Source: Isochrysis galbana
Lineage: Eukaryota; Haptophyta; Isochrysidales; Isochrysidaceae
NCBI GenBank assembly: GCA_018136815.1
Contig: CM030932.1
Span: 7,122,230 to 7,186,229 of the forward strand
Direction of reading: 5' to 3'
DNA: 64,000 nt
The translations under genes were made by a program, and so were the position numbers. Of the stretch, positions 30,535-42,000 are shown in pieces. Within the stretch, counting starts at the first letter, position 1; every line of letters starts with the position of its first letter. The notes beneath the pieces are model-generated. The model was given only the letters and a program-made list of their open reading frames with translations. It did no database searches and was not told where the DNA came from.

Positions 30535-31041
30535 ATGCCTGCATCCGCAGCATCATCCCATGGGACATTTGATCTACATGAGGATGAGCCTGCGTCTGCA
30601 CATCACTTCGACATTGACGCTGACGACGGGCGCCACAGCACACCAGTGCGTTGCTGTGGCTGCTTCTTCTTCGCATGGGCGCGGAGATGGGAGACAGGTC
30701 TGCGTGCTGCCGACCTAGCAGCACTTGAGCGCCGGCAGAAGGCGCTGGAATGGTCTAACTTGAGGTCGCTCGCTGTGTCCGACTCGGCCTCGATGCCCTC
30801 TGCATCTGTACCTTCAATCTCTGATATCACTGAGTATGAATGTGGTCCATCTGATGCGAAAGCCAGCTGCCTAGGACATACAAATAGCTTCAATCGAGGG
30901 GATAGTCGGACTACGCCAGGCATTCGCGTGCACCCGATCGAGATGAATCGGGTGGTAAAGGATGGAGTTGGAGCCTCCGATGGAGATTCTTGCTATAGCA
31001 CAATGACCATTCCACACCATCTTTGTCTCCAGAGGTCATAA
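30535..31041 (+). CDS. Hypothetical protein (168 aa)
   Basis: The frame from ATG 30535 reads MPASAASSHGTFDLHEDE and contains CCGCFFFAWARRWETGLR near residues 40-57, a Cys-rich hydrophobic patch that might be lipid-modified, then a charged helix (DLAALERRQKALEW) and a Ser-rich tail. Codon use fits host genes better than the other frames here. An acceptor-like TTGCCTCAG lies about 46 bp upstream, so there may be a 5' exon. No family is recognised. Confidence 0.4.
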   Translation: MPASAASSHGTFDLHEDEPASAHHFDIDADDGRHSTPVRCCGCFFFAWARRWETGLRAADLAALERRQKALEWSNLRSLAVSDSASMPSASVPSISDITEYECGPSDAKASCLGHTNSFNRGDSRTTPGIRVHPIEMNRVVKDGVGASDGDSCYSTMTIPHHLCLQRS

Positions 31042-32440
31042 TGCTGAGTTGAGAAAAGCAGGATGAGATCAAGACTTGATACGTGGTACCGAGGGTGGAC
31101 AGAGTTGTCGTCTCTTAGCCTGAAAGACACTCTTACGTCATATAAACTTCTCGTGGTGCTCAACGCAAGTAAAGCTAGTAGCCATAGCTAGTAGGCGGGA
31201 GAGCTGTAGCTGTGGACTGCATGCTATATGTTGTAAAAAAAACTGAAGATTCTGGGCTACGCATCTGCTACCAGTCCGGTATCTGTCACCTCCCTACCGA
31301 TACCGCCCTTACGTCCCTTCGCTCCACCTCATTCCCTCCCCCCTTCATTCCTTTGTCTTTCCCCCACACCGCCGCACCCGTAGACGCGGAGACACACAGA
31401 CACACACACATCGAAAGGAAGGCCGCAACTCGAAGAGCCACGCAGCTCAAGGGGCCCTCCGTCACAGCGATCGAGAAGACCACCGCGGAGCGTTCGCAGG
31501 TGGTGGGAGAAGAAGAAGAAGAGAATGCGTCCGGCGCTCTCAAGCCTTTTCTCCGCTCGACGCCTCCGTAGGGCCAGGTCAGAGTTTCGCGCCGGACCCC
31601 CCAAAGTTTCGCGTGAAAGTTTCGCAAAAGTTGCTCACCGGCTAGCCAAATTTCACAAAAGTTTCGCGTAGTTTCTTCGGATTACGGATTACGGATTACG
31701 GGTTGTTGTTATTGGTTGTCGACAAGTTGTTATGTGGAGCTGCATTGTTATTATTGCGCACGCACACCATCGGACATGGTAGTAATAGTAGGTAGTAGCA
31801 GTAGTAGCAGCAGCAACAGCAGTAGCAGCAACGTAGCAGCAGCAGCAGCGTAGCAGTAGCAGCAGCAGTAGCAGCAGTAGCATCAACAAGAGCAGCAGCA
31901 GTATTGGATGGAGCTCACCACTCCCGATTAAATCGTCCCCACGTTAATATTCAATGTACATTCTCTCACGCCAGTGGACGTCGTCCCACAGGCCGGTGGC
32001 CTCGACAGCGACGCACGCGCTAACGAGCGAGAGCGAGCGGAGAGGTAGCACGGACGGAGACGGAGACGGAGAGACCAACCACGGAATATCTTTAGACCGG
32101 AGAACATTTTGGACGAAATCCCTTCCGTCGGCCAAGGAGAGGAGGACGGAGAGAGAGAGAGGAGAGAGAGAGTCTCACAGAGCGACTGCAGACGAGCGTG
32201 AAGTCGAAGTCGTGTCTTTTTATTACCTTAAACGAGCCAACACTTATAGTAATAGCAAAAACAAAATTCGAATCGCAAATTTCGAGACCAAAATCTGCAA
32301 ACCTGGGCTTGAGACCATGGAGAATCCGAATGTGTGTGTCTTGGGTGTCAGTAGCAACACGGGGAACTGTTGAATTGTGAGTGTGGGCACGTACTTACGC
32401 GAATATTCATGCCTACGGCCTTCAGCTTCAGAGTTCAGAA
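31042..32440. other. Intergenic region with simple repeats
   Basis: A GCA/GTA trinucleotide-like array runs from ~31785 to 31895. The GCGAAA-type repeat lies at ~31570-31680. No gene was recognised. Frames at 31212-31571 and 31954-32373 look like chance. Confidence 0.4.
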
Positions 32441-33097
32441 AAGTCGCGTTCCGTCAAAAGAGGGCCAGGTTATTTTTTTGTTATTATCCACCTTGTTTTC
32501 TTTTTGGGTAGCCACAATATTACTAACAACGCTAATCACGCTCCCCCACTCTCAACACACGCGGTAACCCCCGGCTACGCGGGCTGTTTTCATCTTCTTC
32601 GTCTTTTTCTCACATCCCTCTTCTTCGTGCTGGCAGGCGACGATGTCGTTTGGCTGATCTTGGGTGGCAAGGTCCGTGATGCGTGCGAGGACGGCCTTCT
32701 TGTCCTGCATGTAGAGTTTGCCAGCTGCTCGGTGCACTTGCACCATGGGATTCGTTTCAGCGTACGCGACCGCCGTGATGTATTCCATGCAGAGGTACGC
32801 CAGGGCGGCTTGCTCTCCAATCAATGTATCTGGTCTTTGGGATTGGGATCTTGTCGTACTCGTCGGAGTAGTCGCCGACGAGCATGAGGGTTGCCTTGCA
32901 CCAACGGCCCATGTATGGCTTGATGAGTGTATCGCCGGGAGCCCGCAGCGCGAGCCCCGGCGGCGGTGTGAGAGCGGCGCGCCGCGCCGCCATCGCGCTA
33001 CGCCATGACAAGATGATTAAAAGATACCTAGGGGGCTCTGCCACACAAGGCACACTAACGGTATAGAACCACAAATGGCACAAGACACCCTGTGATA
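32441..33097 (-). pseudogene. Fragmented unknown gene copy, related to 16.2-16.5 kb
   Basis: After a copy of the 49-bp repeat (32441-32510), minus-strand frames read DTLIKPYMGRWCKATLMLVGD and then, in another frame, GEQAALAYLCMEYITAVAYA...MVQVHRAAGKLYMQDKKAVL. These look like protein, but the frame changes between them near 32835. Diverged DNA of the same kind lies at 16260-16400 (CTTGGCTGATCTTGGGTGGC). I do not recognise the family; the copy appears decayed. Confidence 0.4.
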
Positions 33098-33939
33098 CCC
33101 CCTCCTAAGCGGAGTACGGATGGGATCCGAATGACGCTTACACAAATTGAACACAAACAAATGTCAAATGTGGATGGAAAAGCAAGTTGCAACTTGGCCA
33201 ACAAAAAGGGCCAATCTTTCCCAAAGGGACCAACCCTCCCAGTTGGGGAGGAGAGAGAAGGGACGGCAGTGCAACAAACGCAGCCGAGCCGGTCAGATGG
33301 ACCGACCCTCCCAGTAGGGGAGGAGAGAGAAAGTACGGCAGCGCAACAAAGAAGAGGCCCAGCGGGACCCCAACCCCAACTCTCCCAGACAAAAGGAAGG
33401 GGGAGAGGTGGAGAGAAAGAGAAAGAGGGGCACTCACCCAGACGGGGCACTCGCCCAGCAATGGATCGAGCAGCGATCAACAGGGGCAACTCGCAGCTCG
33501 CGCGAGCGCGCGCGAGCGAGGCGAAGCAATGCGGGCAAGGGGTGCAAACAAGCAAGGATCAATGAGATCCATCCCCTCCCGAGCAAGGGGCCCAGAGGGA
33601 CCAGCTCTCCCAGAGGGGGAGAGAGAGAGGGAGAGAGGAGGGCTTGCTACCATGCGTCGCCATGCAGCCATGCAGCCCAAAGCGACTGCGCGAGCGCGCG
33701 CAGCTCGCGGCGGTCCGCGAGAGTCGGCTCAGCAAGCCCAGCCCTGCCCCTCTACCTGGGTGGGAGCTCCATATCGCCGGGAGCCCGCAGCGCGAGCCCC
33801 GGCGGCGGTGTGAGAGCGGCGCGCCGCGCCGCCATCGCGCTACGCCATGACAAGATGATTAAAAGATACCTAGGGGGCTCTGCCACACAAGGCACACTAA
33901 CGGTATAGAACCACAAATGGCACAAGACACCCTGTGATA
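32930..33939. repeat. 168-bp direct repeats bracketing 674 bp
   Basis: Positions 32930-33097 and 33772-33939 look identical by eye over 168 bp. Between them is a purine-rich segment with two sub-repeats (CCTCCCAGTNGGGGAGGAGAG near 33235 and 33310). The layout could be a partial tandem duplication or a tiny terminal-repeat element. No coding capacity is evident. Confidence 0.7.
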
Positions 33940-35204
33940 GAGTGCCCACATCGACGCGTAGCGTTCCTTGGCCAAGTCCACGCGGAAGTCTCCACATCCA
34001 CGGCCCATGGTGAGGAGTGGGAAGAGGAGTCGTCGGAGGAGGAGTCGTTGTCATCTGACGACACCATCCGCATGCTAAAGGAGCTCAAGGCAACAATCAA
34101 GTGCCGCCTCGAGTCGCAGATGGCAGATGATGAATGAAAAAGCGTCCGCGCCATTGGTGTTTAAATGTTAAATGTTGCGTTAACTCTTTATAAATGTCAG
34201 TAAATGGTCTTGTATTATGATGTTACACTAACTATTATAAATTAACATGGACATTTGATGGCTCAAATCGAGTCTGTCCCATATTCGACGGAACGCGACC
34301 TCAACCTCAACGGGAACCCATCCACCATCCATCCATGTCTGGTCCGCACCCGGAGAGCGGCACGGGGGAGAAAACCCAAACTCAAGAGCACTCTAGAACT
34401 ATGCACCCCCGCATTCGCCGAGAAGATCACAAAGGTAGACCACAATGGGCGACAATCTGAAACTCGTAGCGCGCGCGAGAGACCTAGTCGACAAACTACA
34501 ATTAATTTTTAACAAATTTTTATGGGTCGCGGCGCGGCAAAGGAACGGGACTAGCGGACTAGCGCTCACTCAAGATAGGTCTCCCTGCCGCGGCAAGCGC
34601 AAGCACCCTCCCCCCTTATGCCACCCAGCTCTTCACTAGCATTCTACCTGCGCTAGCCGGAGCGCGGGGCTTTCCGCTCACCAAACGCATGCTCGTGAGG
34701 CCAGCAGGCAACAATGGCATACAAGATGCACAGCCGACAGCCGCGCGCCGCGCGGGATGCGGGATGGGCTGGGGCGGGACGCCAACTCCAATGGTCGCGA
34801 TGCTGGCGCTCACCGGGCGCGACGGATCGCACGGCTGCCTCGTGCTGTGCGTGAGCATCCCGTGACGCTGCAGCTGTCGCACGAGCACCTCGCAGGGCTA
34901 GAGGGCGGGCTTCGGGACAGCTCTGTGACAGTCTGTGACTGTGAGTGCGGAGTCATCCATCTGACTAGGTGACAGTGATGCCACTCCCAGGTTGTCGTCA
35001 CGCCGGCTTTCAAGAGCGGCGGGGGGGGCAGGGGAGGCCAGGGAAGCTCGGGCGGCGCCATGAGGGGCGCAACGGGCATCGCCGCGTACGCCCCCAACCC
35101 CCAACCCCCAACGCGTCGGGGTACTATTGTAGTATTTTGTTACTCGGACGTATACTATTATATTCAGCTGGGGGCCGCACTCGCCTACGAGAGGGCCGGA
35201 ATCC
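33940..35204. other. Intergenic region before the sulfotransferase
   Basis: A plus-strand frame 33934-34137 ends in an acidic stretch (GEEWEEESSEEES) of unknown meaning. Positions 34250-34304 repeat 13117-13173. No firm gene. Confidence 0.35.
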
Positions 35205-36720
35205 ATGCCGAGGCCTGGGGTGCTCCTCGTCGACCGCCACATCGAGAAGAACGGCGGTACCTCCTTCCGCCAGGTGCTCCTCTCCGCAGAGCGTGCTGGG
35301 CGATGTATGTATTGGGGCTTCTCGCAGAAGTCCGCCCCTTGGAAGCTGGTCATCGAGCAGATGCGTTCTCTCAGGAACGACTCCCAGCTGCCCCACCTCT
35401 GCATTGAGGCACACAACTACATCGACTACGGTGGGCTTCCGTGGAGCTCAAGGCTCGCGCAGCTGCAATCTATCCGTGCGCAGTGGGCATCAACCTCAGT
35501 GCCAATGCAGGTCCTCCTCCACGTGCGCTTCCGGGAGCCGCTGCGCTTCTACATATCCTTCTATACTTGGATTGTAGCACCACGTCAGGTTACCCGGAAC
35601 TCTACGATGGGCCACAACTTTACCGAGTGGCTCGCCGCAACGCCCAATTTGCAGGCTGAGATCCTTCTTAACTCTAAAGCAGCCCTTACTGCCGCTTACG
35701 GTGGCTTAACGGATGCAGACCGGCGAGCGTGGCAGGAGCGATGGCCAGACAAAAGCGACCACAATGCTTCGGGACGAGCTGCTGAGGTCTGGGAGACATT
35801 GGCCGCCTACGATGTCATTGGTACAACTGAAAGATATGACGAGTGCGTTGGCCGCGCCGTCTGCACTGCGCCCTTTAGGATGCTCATCCCTGCTCCTCGT
35901 GTCTGGCAGATCAACATTATTGGTCCTCCGCAAACTTGGCTGGGGATATGAGATAGGAGGTCTTGCCGAAACCCCAGCACAACCAGGATGTTTCTCTACT
36001 AATATGAAGCCAACATCGTCATGGTGGTGCTACAATTTAGATGTGCCCCGGAGCCAGGAGACCAGGCGAATTCAGCAGCATGTTTGCCCAGATATTAGGG
36101 AGTGCTACCGGCTGATCAGGTGCGCTGCAACTGGGCGCAAACGCATTCGCGCTTTATGCAAGATGGCCAAATTTTACCTGATTGCTGACACCCTCGTTGT
36201 CATGGGCAGGACGGTTGCGAGCTTCGACAATATTCTCTTCAAGGAAGCGAATCGACGTTTGAATAGAGATATTGCCGCGTCGGGCCGAAGTTTTTCATCC
36301 GATCTTGCTGCGATGCGCACCCTTCGCATGGATTGGGGAAAGTGGCGAGAGGCTCTCCGTCGAGGTCTTGGCAAGACGCGCTGCGTGTGGGTTGTAAGAT
36401 CCCATCATGTGTCGTCTCCTAGCGAGGTGCCACGCGCAGGACGTGTTTCCACGGGGACTAGCAGCGCGCCACGACGATCATCGGGATTTGAGTGTTCGTA
36501 TGATTGGGCTCATGCCCCAGCTCAAAACTTCTCCGATCCAAGCACATGCTTCGCAGCTACTCAAGGCGTGATGGAGACGGTTTGGCGGCAGCATTCGAAC
36601 AAGAAGCCAGTGATGGACCTCTTGAAAGTGGGTCGGAATGCAGTGGGGAGTGGTAGAGACCGTTGTGTTCGGAAAGGTAACAGAATAGGGCGAGTTCGAA
36701 GTAGTGCTTTTTTTGGGTAA
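35205..36720 (+). CDS. Carbohydrate sulfotransferase-like gene with a frame change near 35.9 kb
   Basis: The first frame, from ATG 35205, begins VLLVDRHIEKNGGTSFRQVL, a 5'-phosphosulfate-binding loop, and later has VLLHVRFREPLRFYISFYTW, the 3'-phosphate-binding VRxPxxRxxSxY pattern; the donor would be PAPS. It stops at 35951. Family-like sequence resumes in the +1 frame as LLVLRKLGWG...FDNILFKEANRRLNRDIAASG, ending at 36720. The switch lies between about 35880 and 35935. It could be a base error in the assembly, a short unrecognised intron or a disabling frameshift. The 3' part after ~36400 looks less conserved. Golgi location is usual for the family. Confidence 0.65.
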
Positions 36721-36829
36721 GGGTAAGCGGTAATATGCGTAAGAATACTTGAAGGCCAGTGCGAGCCAAGGCTAAGAGTACGAGTGCGTATAAGAGGGGA
36801 TTGGCACCAAAAAAATTCAATCGAGCACG

Positions 36830-36960
36830 TGCTCAATTATATTTTAAAAGTTAGTGTCATGGAGCGCGCGCCGCTCCCCTCCTCTCCCGCCGCCCACCCC
36901 GCCGCGCCGACTGAAGGACGAGTTGGGCATAGACGCATAGACCCACCCATAGGCCATAGG
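36830..36960 (+). repeat. Orphan 5' leader and start of the MERAP element family
   Basis: ATGGAGCGCGCGCCGCTCCC at 36859 repeats the start seen at 28113, 49063 and 57522, preceded by an AT-rich leader (AAAAGTTAGTGTC). The frame continues only 35 codons. The rest of the element is absent; simple CCATAGG repeats follow. Confidence 0.55.
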
Positions 36961-37900
36961 CCATAGGATCATAGGAAAGAGGATAGGGTTTTAAAAGCTT
37001 CTACTACCTCCGTTCCAAAACTCAGGATCCAGGGTTATGTAGGGCGGTCAAACAGTGTTTTTTTATAAGGGGTGAAAAAATGACCATCTCAGAATTGAGG
37101 AAATGTGAGGATTTTTTTCGGGAGAAAGTTCCCAATACACCCAACTGCAAGTTCCCAACTAGCACATATCCGGGGCCCATTAGGACCCGGACCCCCCCCC
37201 TTGGGCCCCCACAACAAAACGTAATCAAAAACTGACAAAAGACGCTAAAATCGCAAAAGCTAAAAAAGCCCAACTTCGAACCGATGCCGGACGCGCTGCG
37301 CGCCCGTTTTCGACGATCCATCCGGATGGGGGACCCCGCCAGATACCAAATACAAAGGATCCACCCGGATGGTCACGCCAATCGGGCGGGCCGCGCGCCG
37401 AAATCTCGTCGAAATCACCCATCCGTGGAGCCCATTGGACGTCCGACGTCTCCGAGGGAGGCCCGGAGAGCCCAACTTCGAACTGATGCCGGACGCGCTG
37501 CGCGGCGAACTTGGGCGCGCGAGATCGCCAGCGCGAGGCTCATGTCGCGGCTCTCAAGGTGGTGGAGCCACCTCAGCATGGCACCCGCACTGAGGGACCG
37601 AGCGCGCCGCGTGTCAAGCGCGGCAGGGAGAGCGGAGCCCCGCCCCTCCTCGGCCCAGCAGGCCCGAGCAAAGCTGTGATGAAGGGGATGTGCAGGCGGC
37701 AAAGCGGCGATGCGCGATGCAGTCTCACACCGAATCGCCCGGCGGCGATTGCGGTTGTGTATGCGCACTTGCCTGGGCGGAAGGGTAGCAAGGAATGGCG
37801 GCTCGGCGGCTCTCACACACGGCTTTGTGTGAGAAGTATTCTATCGGAGCAAGATACAGATGGCCTCCAAGGCCATTCACGTTCGGAGACACACAAGTCG
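36961..37900. other. Intergenic region up to the assembly gap
   Basis: No gene was recognised. Two blocks containing CCCAACTTCGAAC(C/T)GATGCC, at ~37268 and ~37470, are imperfect direct repeats of each other. Frames here overlap on both strands and look like chance. Confidence 0.35.
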
Positions 37901-38000
37901 NNNNNNNNNNNNNNNNNNNNNNNNNNNNNNNNNNNNNNNNNNNNNNNNNNNNNNNNNNNNNNNNNNNNNNNNNNNNNNNNNNNNNNNNNNNNNNNNNNNN
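37901..38000. other. Assembly gap (100 N)
   Basis: A run of exactly 100 N, the usual placeholder for a gap of unknown size. The 5' end of the Ty3/gypsy element, including its upstream LTR and any gag, would lie in or before it. Confidence 0.99.
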
Positions 38001-39018
38001 CTCTCTATTCGCGTTCGATTCTCTTCTGGCTGCCGCGTCCCGTTCCTTTCGGATGGCTCGCACATTAGCCGCTTCGTCTCCGTCGATCCCGGTCACTCGC
38101 AATCCCGTATACGTTTCTGCTGTCGTTCCGCCTAGCCAAGTTTCAGCGCGCTTGACTCTGGTTCAAGCCGCTGAAGACTTGCTCGTTCATCTCACGCGCA
38201 CTCGTCCTTCCTTGAAGGAGGGAGAGACCCTCTCGTACGTCCTCGATCTCGCTTTCCAACGTGCCGCTGCCCACGGTGCCGCGCACGTTATGCCGAAAGA
38301 TATCGCCGAGGCGGCACAGCTCGTTCTTCGGCCTGGTCAACCGCCTGAGTCTCCGGCTCAGGTACTTCCCATCCACTTCGACGAAATCTGTACCACGCTC
38401 GGTGACATTAGGCGTGACGTCGAGGCCGCGCAGACCGACGGCATCTCGCCTCCTCGTGTCTTGGTTGTCGGCGAGACGAGTGGAGTAGTCTCGTCCATGT
38501 TTCTGCTTGCTGGCGCGGATGTGGCGACGTGCGATCCGTTCCCGTCCGAAGCCGATTACGTTCCGCACTTCGACGGAGATGCCGATCTCGTCCAAGACCT
38601 TGGGTGGGACTTGATTATCGCGCACCCGCCGTGCACCTATCTCTCGAACGCTGGCTTGAGGTGGATCCACTCCAACCCGCAGCGTATGTCTGATACGATT
38701 TCGGCCGTCGCGCAATTTCGCCGTCGCTTGAACGCCAAGGCTCCGTTCCTGGCGGTGGAAAACCCGAAGATGCACCACTACGCCAAATCGCTACTCGGAG
38801 GTCTCGAAGCCACGCAATACGTCCATCCATGGCAACATGGAACGGGACATACTAAGGCTACGGGGCTCTACCTTTCGCCTAGCCTTCCACCGCTCGTGCC
38901 GACTTGCATTGTTCCTGGTCGCGAGCACGCTATGGCAAACCTCCCCATGTCCCCTCACCGCGGCTTGATGCGCAGCCGCACCTACGTGGGTATTGCCGGT
39001 GCGATGGCGATGCAATGA
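38001..39018 (+). CDS. Phage-type DNA cytosine methyltransferase frame of the retrotransposon
   Basis: The frame is open from the gap edge to 39018. An SAM-binding motif reads VLVVGETSGVVSSMFLLAGA and is followed by ATCDPFPS; the catalytic-type loop reads DLIIAHPPCTYLSNAGLRWI; then FLAVENPKMHHYAK, HGTGHTKATGLYL, and the ending HRGLMRSRTYVGIAGAMA. This run of motifs is that of the phage and bacterial cytosine-methylase-like family (VACEFSG, MIAHPPCTYL, ENP, SRTFPGIAEAMA). Motif spacing is normal and the PPC cysteine is present. The ~130 residues before the SAM motif do not match it and may be a linker or gag remnant. It abuts the pol frame head to tail. Whether pol is made by read-through or re-initiation, both known in these elements, cannot be told. 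Confidence 0.8.
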
Positions 39019-42000
39019 ATGCCCGTCGTTCTCGACTACTGCCGCCGTACTTCGACTCGTCCGGCCGCGTCCGCCGCCTCTCTTCTATCTCAGGCGCGTG
39101 ACCTACAATCGAGCCGATTTGCGGCTCAGGCTAGTTCCAGTCCCAGTTCCGAGCCTTCGAATGTTTCGAGTGTCGCCGCGATTGATAGGGAGTGGCGGCC
39201 GTGGCTAGGGTCGCCCCGCTCGTCGTTGTTACCCGTCCGTCCCGCTCGGATGATTCGCAAGGTCCGCAACCGCTGGCGTGTATGGACGGCGGTACGCGGT
39301 GCGCAAGGCTCGATCTCGTATGCCTGGCTGCCGTTGTCTCCGTCGCTAGCGTCGGCTCTCGACGCAGAAGTCCGCCTTCACTCGTCCGCGGTAGAGGAGG
39401 AGCCGTTGCCGATCCTTGCTCCCTCTCCCTCTCCCTCGTCCTCGTCGCCGTTCGTGCCGATGCCTCCGCTCTTGGAGACATGTGCCTCCGTTTCTTTCCC
39501 GGACACATTTACTCCAGAGGGCTGGCATGCCGCCTTGCGTCTGACCTGGTCAGGCCAGGAACGTCTCGCTCTTCTCCCGGCGCCGCCATCTCGCCTAGGC
39601 TTGGGTGCCTTGCCGGACCTGCACCCGCCGCTGCCTCCGCTCGACCGCCCCGCTCGCCGCTCCGTTGCTGAGGTCATTGCCGACCATAAGCAGCGGCACG
39701 CCGCCTTCGTTCCCTCGGGTTTCACGCCTCTTCTCAACCAGCCTGCTGTCGTCGCTTCCGTAACCAGGGAGGTACCGGCGAGGCTTGTTTCCGACACGCC
39801 GCCTAGCCTCTACCCCCGTCACTGCCTATACGTTCGCGATCTTATCGTTTGCCGTCACTCTGCCACGGGCCCTACTCGGTATGTCGTCGATTCCGCCCTC
39901 GCCGTCAACAAGACTCTCGCGGACACGGGAGCCGGCCCCTCGGTTGTAACCACCGAGCTGTTGGCCGCACTGCCCCGCGACGCTTGCGTCTTAGTCGAAC
40001 ATGCTTCGGACCGACCTGCCGTTGTCGGACCGGATGGTAATCCCCTCCATACCCGCGGCTACGCCACGTTGATCTTCTCTCTCTCCGGTGTCGAATTCCG
40101 GCACCGCTTTCTCGTCGTCGAAGGCGCGCCTATGCTTCTCCTGGGAAACGATTTCCTGGAAGCATACGCCGCCTGTATCGAATTGTCGCCAGATGCTGGT
40201 CGTGATAGCCGTTTGACCCTTATGGTCAACAATCGTCGCGTTCGGTCCCTCGTCTCCACTCGCCCTCGTCTCTCCTCTGCACCGCTTGTCGCCGTGATCT
40301 CCGCCGACTTGCCACGGGCAGAGGAGTCGTCGCTCGTTCCAATCTCGGGCAACGTTTCCTCCTGTCAGGCTCACGGCGAGTCGCCGCCGGCGATGCCGTC
40401 TTCGATTCCATTGCCGCCCCTCGATCCCGAGCTTGAGCCGCCCCCTCGTCTCGACTTCACTCGCAGTCCGCCTTTGTCTCCTTCTCGTTCGTCTGCCGCC
40501 GTTGATGTTGAGCCGCTCTTCGCAAACGGATCCACGTCGAAAGAGTTCGCTCTGTACACCAGGCAGCCTATCACTATCCCCTCGCGATCGAGGGGTACGT
40601 TCTCCGTTCGCCTGCCTCTAGAGGTCATTGAGAACTACCCCGACTCCGCCATCCTCGTCGACCGTCTACCGCCCCGGGACGGCCTCGATTCTCCTCCAAT
40701 GGTCGCCACTAGCGTCGAAACCCCAACTCCGGAGGGGGAGGTGCTGATCACGGTCTGGAACCTGGCATCACGTCCTGTAACCCTTCCTGCGTACTCGCCG
40801 GTGGCGTCGGCCCACATCGAGTACAAGTTGCACGAGGCGCGGTCGACAGCCGCCGGTGATGGAGACGACCCCGAGTCCTCGCTCACCGAGGCACAGCGCG
40901 CGCTCCTCGACGCTATCACCGTCGATCCCGATGAGCAGTTGTCGCCGTCCCAGAAGCAGCGCGTACGCTGCTTGCTGGCTCGGCATATCGACGCGTTCGC
41001 CCTCGACCCGAAGAACCCTCGGCACACGCACGTCATGGAGGTCGAGCTGCCTCTCCTCCCCGGTGCTACAGCCCACCGGCATGCTCCGTCCAAGATGGGC
41101 GACGAGGGCCGTGCCATCGTCGACAAGCACGTCGCCGAGATGGAGGCGGCAGGCATCATTCGTAAGTCCAATTCGCCGTGGGCTTCGCGGGTTGTTCTCG
41201 TCGGCAAGAAAGACGGATCCGTTCGCTTCTGCGTCGATTATCGCGACACGAACTCGAAGCTTCGCATCTCGGACAGCCCTCTACCGCTCACCGTCGAGGC
41301 TATCGATCGTCTATCTCGAGGCCAAGGTTCTCGAGATTCTCTTTTTCTCTGTCTACTCGACCTGGCCTCCGGCTTCTGGTGCCTGCCTATCAAGGAGGAG
41401 GACAAGCCCATCACGGCGTTCTGCACCCACCGCCAGAAGTACGAGTTCAATTACCTCCCGTTCGGCGTCCAATCCGGCCCTTCCTACATGTGCCGTCTCA
41501 TGGACGCGGTGCTCCAAGGCCTCGCATGGGAAATTTGCATGCCGTACCTGGACGACATCGGGATTTGGTCGACAGGCACAGGCAGCACTCTTGAGGAACG
41601 CATCGACGCCTCCTTCGAGCAGATGCTCCATCGTCTCGACCTCGTCCTCGAACGGCTCCGATGGGCCGGTCTCTCATGTAAGGCCTCCAAGTGCATCTTG
41701 TTCGCTATCAAGGGCGAGTACCTCGGGCACGTCGTTTCTCGTCGTGGTCTCGAGATGGACCCCAAGAAAGTCGAGGCGGTACGCTCGATCGATCCGCGTC
41801 ACATCAACTCGCTCGAAAAGGTCCGCTCGTTTCTCGGTCTTTGCTCGTACTACCGTCGGTTCATCAAGGGCTTCGCGCACGTCGCGGCCCCTCTCACCGA
41901 CCTCACGCGTACGGGTGTCGATGTGGCCACCGTCTCTCAGTCACCTGAGTGCCAGACCGCGATCCGCCGCCTCATCGATCTCATCACGTCTGCTCCAGTG

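Noticed and set aside
37795-37900. Start of the methyltransferase frame upstream of the gap
   Set aside because: The frame is carried only across N bases; sequence left of the gap is not shown to be contiguous.
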